Notes: a model not told the origin generated them from the sequence alone. A DNA stretch of 5,756 nt from Pseudomonadota bacterium (GCA_023441105.1 JAEZQX010000288.1:1-5756), one strand, 5' to 3'. Positions 1-5,533 are shown, counted from the stretch's first letter. A program made the numbers and translations.

Positions 1-96
1 CGCGCCATCCTGGCGCAGGGCTTTCGAAGCGGGCTCCCGCCACGCGGCCCCCGCAACCGCGTCGTAGAGGGTGCTGAAATCCATCGGCGTATCCAT
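1..96 (-). CDS. N-terminal fragment of a divergent gene, possibly an AMP-forming acyl-CoA ligase (partial)
   Basis: The minus strand is open from an ATG at 96 to the window edge, giving 32 residues; the C-terminal bulk lies outside the window. The start at 96 is preferred over an in-frame ATG at 84 because a GAGG (106-109 on the complement) lies 9 nt upstream of it, and a TTGGAC/TACAAT promoter lies just behind. The peptide begins MDTPMDFSTLYDAVAGAAWR and continues with a Pro-Ala-x-x-x-Ala-Leu pattern and a short polar Asp-Gly turn. Class I adenylate-forming enzymes (acyl- or aryl-CoA ligases) often start this way: a helix, then 'P...AL...G' before the first beta strands. No catalytic motif falls inside the fragment, so the family call rests on general resemblance and on context: an aromatic-type transporter and an acyl-CoA thioesterase are transcribed divergently. 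The gene is fairly likely to be real; its function is only a guess. Confidence 0.5.
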   Translation of the reverse strand, partial: MDTPMDFSTLYDAVAGAAWREPASKALRQDGA

Positions 97-121
97 CGGT
101 GGCAGCCTCGGAGGCAGACGC

Positions 122-149
122 ATTGTAGGGACGGCGCGGCCTGGTCCAA
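122..149 (-). promoter_or_regulatory. Candidate sigma70 promoter for the leftward gene
   Basis: On the minus strand, TTGGAC (complement of 144-149) and TACAAT (complement of 122-127) are separated by 16 nt. The -10 matches the consensus at five of six positions and the -35 at three. Transcription would start near 115, leaving a leader of about 20 nt that contains the GAGG ribosome site before the ATG at 96. The arrangement supports the leftward gene being real. It was found by eye only. Confidence 0.45.
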
Positions 150-164
150 GCGGTGCGGCATGCG

Positions 165-193
165 ATGACAGCGCCCCGCCCAGCCGATAACAT
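165..193 (+). promoter_or_regulatory. Candidate sigma70 promoter for the liv-type operon
   Basis: ATGACA at 165-170 (five of six -35 matches) is followed after 17 nt by TAACAT at 188-193 (four of six -10 matches). An overlapping alternative -10 is GATAAC at 186-191 with a 15-nt spacer. The predicted start near 200 gives a leader of about 40 nt before livH at 241. The promoter points away from the leftward promoter at 122-149, and the two do not overlap, so a single regulator bound between or beside them could control both directions. Confidence 0.35.
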
Positions 194-197
194 AGCC

Positions 198-220
198 GAA
201 TGTTCAGGCTTCAAGCATTC
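198..220. promoter_or_regulatory. Imperfect inverted repeat near the predicted livH transcription start (candidate operator)
   Basis: GAATGTT at 198-204 faces AAGCATTC at 213-220, an inverted repeat with a five-base perfect outer arm (GAATG/CATTC) and one bulged base inside. It lies immediately downstream of the candidate -10 and spans the predicted transcription start. A repressor bound here would block livH transcription. It could instead be a small RNA hairpin in the leader, or chance. No regulator gene lies in the window to link it to. Confidence 0.25.
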
Positions 221-240
221 GCCGTCGTCCCGTCCCAACC

Positions 241-1158
241 ATGACGGCCGTCCTGGTTCTCGAACAGGCCCTCAACGGACTGCAGTTCGGCCTGATGCTC
301 TTCCTGCTGGCCGCCGGGCTGACACTGGTGTTCGGGATCATGGACATGATCAACCTGGCACACGGCTCGCTCTACATGGTCGGCGCCTTCCTCGCCGCCT
401 GGTTTGCCCAGCTGAGCGGTTCGTTCGTTGTCGGCATGCTGCTGGCGATTCCCGCCACGGCCGTGCTCGGCATGCTGCTCGAGTCCACGCTGCTGCGCAC
501 GCTCTACGCGCGCGACCACCTGTCGCAGGTACTGGCCACCTTCGCGCTGATCCTGATCATCAACGAGAGCGTGCGGATGATCTGGGGAACCGACCTGGCG
601 TTGGCCGCGCCGGCGGCGCTGGCCGGGCCGGTGGAGATCGTGCCGGGCCTGCTCTACCCGTCGTACCGTCTGGTGATCATCCTGGTGGGCGCGGCGCTGG
701 CGCTGCTGCTGTACCTGCTGGTGGCGCGCACCAGGCTCGGCGCCCTGGTCCGCGCCGGCGCCTCCAACCGCGAGATGGCGATGGCCATGGGCGTCAACAT
801 CCGCCGCCTGTTCACCATCGTGTTCGGCATCGGCGCGGCGCTGTGCGCGGTCGCCGGCGCCCTGCTCGGGCCGCTCTTCGCGGTGCAGGTCGGCATGGGC
901 GAGAGCATCCTGATCCTCGCCTTCGTGGTCATCGTGATCGGCGGCATCGGGTCGATCCGCGGCGCGCTGTTCGGCTCCTTGCTCGTCGGGATGGTCGACA
1001 CCTTCGGTCGCACGCTGCTGCCCGAGTTGTTCGGCTTGTTCCTGCCGCCGCAGTGGGCCAGCGCGACCGGCCCGGCCATCTCGTCGGTCATCGTCTACCT
1101 GCTGATGGCGGTGGTGCTGTTCATCAAGCCCCAGGGGCTGTTTCCGGCGCGCGGATGA
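241..1158 (+). CDS. livH: HAAT-type ABC transporter permease, LivH family
   Basis: This 305-residue inner-membrane permease forms half of the channel of a branched-chain-amino-acid-type importer. The sequence shows the LivH hallmark 'GIMDMINLAHGSLYMVGA' at residues 32-49, repeated hydrophobic segments throughout, a cytoplasmic coupling loop at about 174-208 with the 'MGVN' core (183-186), the 'VIGGIGSIRGALFGS' block at 232-246 and the common 'KPQGLF' ending at 296-301. Length is usual for the family. ATG 241 is the only sensible start: the frame is closed by TAG at 193-195 and no other ATG, GTG or TTG intervenes. No clear Shine-Dalgarno sequence precedes it, as the region just upstream is pyrimidine-rich. 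Its stop overlaps the livM start by ATGA. The family label does not fix the substrate; members also carry aromatic acids, amides and urea, and the neighbouring thioesterase favours an organic acid. Confidence 0.93.
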   Translation: MTAVLVLEQALNGLQFGLMLFLLAAGLTLVFGIMDMINLAHGSLYMVGAFLAAWFAQLSGSFVVGMLLAIPATAVLGMLLESTLLRTLYARDHLSQVLATFALILIINESVRMIWGTDLALAAPAALAGPVEIVPGLLYPSYRLVIILVGAALALLLYLLVARTRLGALVRAGASNREMAMAMGVNIRRLFTIVFGIGAALCAVAGALLGPLFAVQVGMGESILILAFVVIVIGGIGSIRGALFGSLLVGMVDTFGRTLLPELFGLFLPPQWASATGPAISSVIVYLLMAVVLFIKPQGLFPARG

Positions 1159-2138
1159 CGGCCGCCGCCCCGACCGTCTCGCCCGTGGCGCGCATCGTGC
1201 TCGTCGCGGTGGCGCTCCTGCTTGTCGCCTTTCCCTGGATCGCGCGACTGCTCGACGCCGACTTCTACATCAGCACCGCCAGCCGGATCGGTATCTTCGC
1301 CATCGCAGCCACCAGCCTCAACCTCATCCTCGGCTACGGCGGGCTGGTGTCGTTCGGGCATGCCGCCTTCGTCGGCGTCGGGGCCTATACGGTCGGCGTC
1401 ATGATCGATGGCGGCATCGTCAACGGCTGGCTCGGCTTCGGCGCGGCCATCCTCGCCGCGGCGGCATTCTCGGCGGTGATCGGCGCGATCTCGCTGCGCA
1501 CCCGCGGCGTCTACTTCATCATGATCACGCTGGCGTTCGCGCAGATGCTGTTCTTCCTGACCAACTCGGTGAAGGCCTATGGCGGCGACGAAGGACTGAG
1601 CCTGCTGGCGCGGTCCGATTTCGGCCTCGGCCTCGACCTGCAGGACGACACCGTCTTCTACTACCTGGTGCTGTTCCTGCTGGCGCTGGTGATCCTGCTG
1701 GTGCACCGGCTGGTGCATTCGCGGTTCGGGCGGGTGGTGCAGGCGATGCGCGAGGACGACCTGCGGGCCGAGGCGATCGGCTTTCCCACCTATCGCTACA
1801 AGCTGATCCTGTTCGTGATCGGCGGCGCGCTCGGCGGGCTTGCCGGCGCCCTGATGGCGAACCAGCAGAACTACATCAGCCCGAACCTGCTGCACTGGAC
1901 CCAGTCCGGGACGCTGATGGTGATGGTCATCATCGGCGGCGTCGGCACGCTGTTCGGCGGCGCGCTCGGCGCCCTGGCGCTGCTGGTGCTGGAGGAGGTG
2001 GCGGCGGACCACACCACGCATTGGCAGTTCTACGTCGGCTGGATCCTGCTCGCGGTCGTGCTGTTCGCGCCGCGCGGCCTGATGGCGCTGCGCATCGGCC
2101 GCCGCCGGGAGGCGGTGCGCGCGGAGGAGCGGCGATGA
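1155..2138 (+). CDS. livM: HAAT-type ABC transporter permease, LivM family
   Basis: This 327-residue second permease pairs with LivH. Visible family marks are 'LNLILGYGGLVSFGHAAF' at 55-72, 'LRTRGVYFIMITLAFAQ' at 114-130, the cytoplasmic coupling loop near 200-233 with 'EAIGF' (206-210), the 'IIGGVGTLFGGALGA' block at 259-273 and 'FAPRGL' at 304-309. The C-terminus is a short Arg/Glu-rich cytoplasmic tail. The start is the ATG that overlaps the livH stop (ATGA). The same frame stays open about 1 kb further upstream, but that stretch is an Arg/Pro-rich shadow of livH, while the LivM homology begins at this ATG. No strong ribosome site lies before it, so translation is probably coupled to livH. 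Confidence 0.93.
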   Translation: MTAAAPTVSPVARIVLVAVALLLVAFPWIARLLDADFYISTASRIGIFAIAATSLNLILGYGGLVSFGHAAFVGVGAYTVGVMIDGGIVNGWLGFGAAILAAAAFSAVIGAISLRTRGVYFIMITLAFAQMLFFLTNSVKAYGGDEGLSLLARSDFGLGLDLQDDTVFYYLVLFLLALVILLVHRLVHSRFGRVVQAMREDDLRAEAIGFPTYRYKLILFVIGGALGGLAGALMANQQNYISPNLLHWTQSGTLMVMVIIGGVGTLFGGALGALALLVLEEVAADHTTHWQFYVGWILLAVVLFAPRGLMALRIGRRREAVRAEERR

Positions 2139-2884
2139 GCCTGCTGTCACTCGCCAACCTGTCGAAGCGCTTCGGCGGCGTCAACGCAACCGACGACGTC
2201 TCGCTCGAGGTGGCCGAAGGCGAGGTGCATGCGCTGCTGGGCCCCAACGGCGCAGGCAAGACCAGCCTCATCAACCAGATCTCCGGGGCGCTCCTGCCGG
2301 ACCAGGGCCGGATCCTGTTCAAGGGGGAGGACATCACGCGGCTGCCGACGCATCAGCGCGTCGCCCGTGGGCTGGTGCGCTCCTACCAGATCACGCGGCT
2401 GTTCAAGTCCTTCTCCGTCCTCGACAACGTCGCGCTCGCGGTGCAGGCCCGTACCGGCTCGAGCCTGTCGTTCTGGCGTCCGGTGGCCCGCGAGACGCCG
2501 CTGTTCGACGAGGCTCGGGCGCTGCTCGCCGACATCGGGCTCGAGGCGCAGGCCCAGGTCCGCGCCGACCGCCTCGCCCATGGGGAGCAGCGCGCGCTCG
2601 AGGTCGGCTTGGCCTTGGCGACGCGGCCGGGCCTGCTGCTGCTCGACGAGCCGTTGGCCGGCACCGGACCGGAGGAGTCGGCGCGCATGGTGGCGCTGAT
2701 CGAGCGGCTGCGGACCACGACCACCGTACTACTGGTCGAGCACGACGTCGAAGCGGTGTTCCGGCTGGCCACGCGGGTGACGGTGCTGGTCAACGGCAGG
2801 GTCATCGCGTCCGGCGAACCGGCGGCGGTGCGCCGCCATCCGGCGGTGGTTGCTGCCTACCTCGGCGAGGAGGCGGCGGCATGA
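2135..2884 (+). CDS. livG: HAAT-type ABC transporter ATPase, LivG family
   Basis: This 249-residue cytoplasmic ATPase energises the LivHM channel together with LivF. ATP-binding motifs are all visible: Walker A GPNGAGKT at 36-43, Q-loop glutamine Q85 within 'SYQITRLF', signature 'LAHGEQR' at 147-153, Walker B 'LLLLDEP' at 167-173 with E172, D-loop 'AGTGPEE' at 175-181, and H-loop H203 in 'VEHD'. The length fits LivG (about 250). The start is the ATG overlapping the livM stop (ATGA), with AGGAG at 2125-2129 five bases upstream; a longer in-frame start at 2021 would only add a livM-shadow tail. Small deviations from common LivG are His for Tyr or Gly in the signature (usual LSYGEQ or LSGGQQ) and Thr-Gly in the D-loop (usual AGMNPEE). 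All catalytic residues are present, so it should be active. Confidence 0.93.
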   Translation: MSLLSLANLSKRFGGVNATDDVSLEVAEGEVHALLGPNGAGKTSLINQISGALLPDQGRILFKGEDITRLPTHQRVARGLVRSYQITRLFKSFSVLDNVALAVQARTGSSLSFWRPVARETPLFDEARALLADIGLEAQAQVRADRLAHGEQRALEVGLALATRPGLLLLDEPLAGTGPEESARMVALIERLRTTTTVLLVEHDVEAVFRLATRVTVLVNGRVIASGEPAAVRRHPAVVAAYLGEEAAA

Positions 2885-3606
2885 CGGCGGGTGATGCCGC
2901 GCCGCTGCTGCGCGTGGAGCGACTGGAGACCGCCTATGGCGCCAGCCAGGTGTTGTTCGGCATCGACTTGCGGATCGACGCCGGCGAGGTGGTCGGGCTG
3001 CTGGGCCGCAACGGGATGGGCAAGACGACGCTGATCCGCTCGATCTGCGGACTGGTGAAGACGCGCGGCGGCAGCATCGCCTTCGCCGGCGCGCCGATCC
3101 GCAACCTGGCGGCGGACCGCGTGGCGCGGCTGGGAGTCGGGCTGGTGCCCGAAGGGCGGCAGGTCTTCCCGAACCTCACGGTCGACGAACATCTCACCGC
3201 CTTCACTGCGAATCGCAATCGTTCCGCACAGCCGTGGACACCGCAGGCGGTGTACCAGCTCTTTCCGCGGCTGGCCGAGCGCAGCGACAACATGGGCAAC
3301 CAGCTCTCCGGCGGCGAGCAGCAGATGCTGGCGATCGGGCGCGCGCTGGTGACCAACCCGAAGCTGCTGGTGCTGGACGAGGCCACCGAGGGGCTGGCAC
3401 CGCTGATCCGCGAGGAGATCTGGCGCTGCCTCGACCAGCTGCGGCGGGCGGGGCAGACCATCCTCATCGTCGACAAGTACGTCAACCGGCTGATCGAGCT
3501 GGCCGACCGGCACGTCGTCATCGAGCGCGGTCGGCTCGCCTGGCAGGGCACGTCCGCGCAGCTCGACGCCGACCGGTCGCTGTGGAGCCGCTATCTTGGC
3601 GCCTGA
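2881..3606 (+). CDS. livF: HAAT-type ABC transporter ATPase, LivF family
   Basis: This 241-residue ATPase is the partner of LivG. Walker A is GRNGMGKT at 42-49; 'LVPEGRQVFPNLTV' at 88-101 is the LivF form of the Q-loop region; the signature LSGGEQQ is at 142-148; Walker B 'LLVLDEATEGLAP' is at 162-174 with catalytic E167. The usual LivF phrase is 'DEPSLGLAP'; the ATEGLAP version marks a subfamily I associate, from memory, with proteobacterial organic-acid transporters. The switch region reads 'LIVDKYVNRLIELADR' (195-210), with Lys199 where LivG-type proteins have His and most LivF have Gln. GAGGAGG at 2867-2873 lies 7 nt before the ATG, which overlaps the livG stop (ATGA). The thioesterase gene follows after 19 nt. 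ATPase identity is firm; the transported compound is not known. Confidence 0.93.
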   Translation: MTAGDAAPLLRVERLETAYGASQVLFGIDLRIDAGEVVGLLGRNGMGKTTLIRSICGLVKTRGGSIAFAGAPIRNLAADRVARLGVGLVPEGRQVFPNLTVDEHLTAFTANRNRSAQPWTPQAVYQLFPRLAERSDNMGNQLSGGEQQMLAIGRALVTNPKLLVLDEATEGLAPLIREEIWRCLDQLRRAGQTILIVDKYVNRLIELADRHVVIERGRLAWQGTSAQLDADRSLWSRYLGA

Positions 3607-3625
3607 ACAGGCGGGAGAACAAGCC

Positions 3626-4081
3626 ATGCCGTCAACTGCGGGTTCATCGGCAGGCAGCGCCTGCTTCGTGACCAATGTCCGGGTCGCCTTCGGCGACTGC
3701 GATCCGGCCAACATCGTCTACTTCCCCAACTTCTATCGCTGGCTCGACCAGGCGACCCACGACCTGTGCGAGGCGGCGGGATTCGAGTTGATCGCCGTGC
3801 GCCGCGACCGCAACTGGGTCGGTTTTCCCCTGGCCGAGGCTGGCGCGCGCTTCCACCGGCCGGCCACCATCAATGACCTGCTGCGCATCGAGACGCGCAT
3901 CAAGGAATGGCGTCCAAAGATGTTCCTGCTCGAGCACCGGATCCTGCGCGACGAGGTGCTCCTGGTCGAAGGCTGGCAGACCCGGTTCATCGGCGTGCAC
4001 CTGGCGGAGCAGGGCGGTCGCCTCGCGGCACTGCCGCTACCGGCGGAATTCATCGCCGCGATCGACCGCGTCATCGGCTGA
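3626..4081 (+). CDS. 4-hydroxybenzoyl-CoA thioesterase family protein (hotdog fold)
   Basis: This 151-residue single-domain hotdog thioesterase hydrolyses an acyl- or aroyl-CoA to the free acid and CoA, presumably as a cytoplasmic tetramer as in the family. The block 'FGDCDPANIVYFPNFYRWLD' at 22-41 aligns with the Pseudomonas 4-hydroxybenzoyl-CoA thioesterase motif 'FGDCDPAGIV'; D26 matches its catalytic Asp17. Further matches are 'IETRIKEWRPK' at 88-98 and 'LPAEFI' at 138-143 near the C-terminus. Two starts are possible. ATG 3626 is preferred because GGGAG at 3613-3617 sits 8 nt upstream; an earlier ATG at 3596 would overlap livF and add ten unrelated residues. The gene lies 19 nt after livF and is almost certainly in the same operon, which suggests an aromatic acid handled as a CoA thioester. 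The exact substrate (4-hydroxybenzoyl-CoA, another aroyl-CoA, or a housekeeping range) cannot be read from sequence. Confidence 0.88.
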   Translation: MPSTAGSSAGSACFVTNVRVAFGDCDPANIVYFPNFYRWLDQATHDLCEAAGFELIAVRRDRNWVGFPLAEAGARFHRPATINDLLRIETRIKEWRPKMFLLEHRILRDEVLLVEGWQTRFIGVHLAEQGGRLAALPLPAEFIAAIDRVIG

Positions 4082-4097
4082 ACCTCCCATTGTGCAC

Positions 4098-4126
4098 CGC
4101 GGTAGGGCACTTCGGCGTGTACCGCG
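4098..4126 (+). terminator. Hairpin downstream of the thioesterase gene, weak terminator candidate
   Basis: CGCGGTA at 4098-4104 pairs with TACCGCG at 4120-4126 (seven perfect pairs). The intervening 15 bases include TTCG at 4111-4114 as a possible UUCG-type apical loop over a partly mismatched inner stem. It starts 16 bases after the thioesterase stop, the expected place for an operon end. No T-run follows, so it is not a standard intrinsic terminator; it might stabilise the 3' end or assist Rho-dependent termination. An overlapping 8-bp palindrome ACCGCGGT (4096-4103) allows other folds. Confidence 0.25.
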
Positions 4127-4249
4127 CCGCAGGACCGTCGCGGCCCGCCGTCGGGCGGAGACCGCTTCGCCAACGCCCGGCGCCCTTCAAAATGGCTGCG
4201 AAGGCAGGTCCGGCAGTCAAACGAACGGGATCGGGCAACGGGGCGTCGT

Positions 4250-5401
4250 GTGACCAGTGGTTCAGTCAATGCAGGATCCGGCGAGGTCGCGCAGGCGGCG
4301 TTCGCGGCCGATGCCGTTGCCGACGAACGGGCGCAGCGATGGCGCCGCCATTCGCGCAACATGCAGGCGTTCATCAGCGCCTCCTATTGCGTCGACGCAG
4401 CCTGCATGGCGCTGCTGGCCGCGGCCGGCGCCTTGTCCTGGAAAGTGCCGTTGGCTTTCCTGTTGCTGTTCGCGGCCTGCAGCGGCTTCTTCACCTTCGC
4501 GCTGCTGCGCAGCCCGCACAAGCGCTTCAGCGATCCCTACCTCACCGTGCCGCAGATGCTGGTCGCCTCGACCATCCAGTTCGGCTTCATGCTGTGGGCG
4601 CCGCAGATCGGCGTGCCGGTCCTCACCGGTCTGTTCATCGTCGTCGGCTTCGGCGCCCTGCGGCTCAACCTGTCGCAGGCGAGCCTGGCGTCGCTGTGGC
4701 TGACGGTCGGCGTGAGCATCGTGATGGGCGTGCGCGGCGAGGAGCTGTCGATCCCGCTCGCGACGGCGACGCAGCGGTTCATCAGCGGCTTGTGGATCTC
4801 GTCGGTGGTGGCTCGCGCCATCATGCTGGGCCAGTATGGCGCCCAGCTGCGCAAGGCGCTCGTCAAGCGCAACGAGACGCTCGCCCGCACGATGGAGATC
4901 GCCGAGCGCCTCGCCAGCCGTGACGGGCTGACCGGCGCGCTGAACCGGGGCAACATCCTCAAGTCCATCGATGCCGAGCGCGTACGCATGATGCGCAAGG
5001 GGCAGGCGTTCAGCATCGTGCTGCTCGACCTCGATCACTTCAAGCGCATCAACGACGGCTTCGGCCATCTGGTGGGCGACCAGGTTCTCCGGCGGGTGGT
5101 TGCCGAGGTCGGCGCGCAGTTGCGGGCGACCGACCAGCTCGGACGCTATGGCGGCGAGGAGTTCCTCCTGCTGCTGGGCGATTGCGTCGACGAAACCCGG
5201 GGCCGGCAGGTGGTCCAGCGGATCCTGGATGCCATCGAGGTGTTCGACTGGGAGGAGATCGCCCCCGGCTTGAAGGTGACCAGCTCGGCGGGGCTCGCCA
5301 CCGCCCGGCCGGACGAGACGGTGAACCAGCTCCTCAGCCGCGCGGACCGCGGCCTGTACCAGGCCAAGAATGCCGGCCGCAATCGACTTTGCATCGCCTG
5401 A
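4250..5401 (+). CDS. Membrane-bound diguanylate cyclase (GGDEF domain) with multi-helix N-terminal sensor
   Basis: This 383-residue protein should make cyclic di-GMP from two GTP at the inner membrane. Residues 1-40 are hydrophilic. Residues about 41-194 hold roughly six hydrophobic segments (near 43-62, 66-86, 103-117, 121-139, 146-161, 176-193), followed by a helical linker (195-222). The GGDEF domain starts at 'SRDGLTGALNR' (223-233), has the metal/substrate segment 'LDLDHFKRINDGFGH' (259-273) and the active-site loop GGEEF (301-305). The product-inhibition site RxxD is intact as RATD (292-295), five residues before GGEEF. The domain ends with the usual 'ADRGLYQAKNAGRNR' pattern (365-379). 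The start is GTG 4250, with only a weak G-rich ribosome site; the next in-frame ATG (4361, M38) has no ribosome site but would keep all helices, so the exact start is uncertain. No EAL domain is present. I do not recognise the membrane domain as MASE1 or MASE2. Confidence 0.92.
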   Translation: MTSGSVNAGSGEVAQAAFAADAVADERAQRWRRHSRNMQAFISASYCVDAACMALLAAAGALSWKVPLAFLLLFAACSGFFTFALLRSPHKRFSDPYLTVPQMLVASTIQFGFMLWAPQIGVPVLTGLFIVVGFGALRLNLSQASLASLWLTVGVSIVMGVRGEELSIPLATATQRFISGLWISSVVARAIMLGQYGAQLRKALVKRNETLARTMEIAERLASRDGLTGALNRGNILKSIDAERVRMMRKGQAFSIVLLDLDHFKRINDGFGHLVGDQVLRRVVAEVGAQLRATDQLGRYGGEEFLLLLGDCVDETRGRQVVQRILDAIEVFDWEEIAPGLKVTSSAGLATARPDETVNQLLSRADRGLYQAKNAGRNRLCIA

Positions 5402-5411
5402 CGGCCCTGAT

Positions 5412-5444
5412 CGGTCCGAAAACACGTCACCGGTCCCGAAAAAA
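5412..5444. repeat. Imperfect direct repeat after the cyclase gene
   Basis: CGGTCCGAAAA at 5412-5422 recurs as CGGTCCCGAAAAAA at 5431-5444, differing by one inserted C and two extra A. The copies start 19 nt apart, about two helical turns, just downstream of the cyclase stop and upstream of the csp promoter candidate. Two same-face copies could bind a regulator, but a chance local duplication is equally possible. Confidence 0.3.
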
Positions 5445-5464
5445 GCCCTCCCTGGCGGAAAGTT

Positions 5465-5495
5465 TTGCTTCCTGGCCCTCCTACTCTGTCATACT
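5465..5495 (+). promoter_or_regulatory. Weak candidate promoter for the cold-shock gene
   Basis: TTGCTT at 5465-5470 and CATACT at 5490-5495 are separated by 19 nt, longer than the usual 17. The -35 matches three and the -10 four of six consensus positions. Transcription would start near 5502, so the first leader hairpin (5501-5517) would lie at or very near the transcript 5' end. A promoter further upstream, as is common for csp genes with long leaders, is also possible. Confidence 0.25.
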
Positions 5496-5500
5496 GCGCG

Positions 5501-5533
5501 CTGCATTGAGAATGCAGTCCGGCCCCTGGCCGG
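5501..5533 (+). promoter_or_regulatory. Two adjacent perfect hairpins in the csp leader
   Basis: CTGCATT (5501-5507) pairs fully with AATGCAG (5511-5517) around a 3-nt loop. One base later CCGGCC (5519-5524) pairs fully with GGCCGG (5528-5533) around a 3-nt loop. The second hairpin ends 13 nt before the AGGA ribosome site (5547-5550). No T-run follows either stem, so they do not look like terminators. In a cold-shock leader they may affect mRNA stability or temperature-dependent access of ribosomes; this is inference. As DNA they could instead be a protein-binding site. Confidence 0.45.

Noticed and set aside
105..115. GCCTC-G-GAGGC palindrome as a regulator operator
   Set aside because: It is short and includes the GAGG ribosome site of the leftward gene, which explains half of it; chance symmetry is likely in GC-rich DNA.
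153..1154. Long open frame upstream of and in frame with livM, overlapping livH on the same strand
   Set aside because: The translation is Arg/Pro/Gly/Ala-rich with no family motifs, while livH in the other frame has full family signatures. It is a GC-rich shadow; livM starts at 1155.
1095..2150. 351-codon open frame antisense to livM
   Set aside because: Gln/His/Asp/Arg-rich shadow composition with no recognisable domain; livM on the sense strand is certain.
3596..3625. Longer start for the thioesterase at ATG 3596
   Set aside because: It would overlap the end of livF and add ten residues not seen in the family; the ATG at 3626 has a well-placed GGGAG.
2857..3714. 285-codon antisense frame over livF
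   Set aside because: Shadow of the GC-rich livF gene; no motifs, and livF has all its ABC ATPase motifs on the sense strand.
3907..4923. 338-codon plus-strand frame running from within the thioesterase across the spacer into the cyclase
   Set aside because: It overlaps two well-supported genes in another frame and its translation is Arg/Ala/Gly/Pro-rich without motifs.
4262..5425. 387-codon open frame antisense to the diguanylate cyclase
   Set aside because: The translation is low-complexity Gln/Arg/Ala/His-rich, a typical artefact of GC-biased coding on the other strand. The sense strand carries a complete GGDEF protein.
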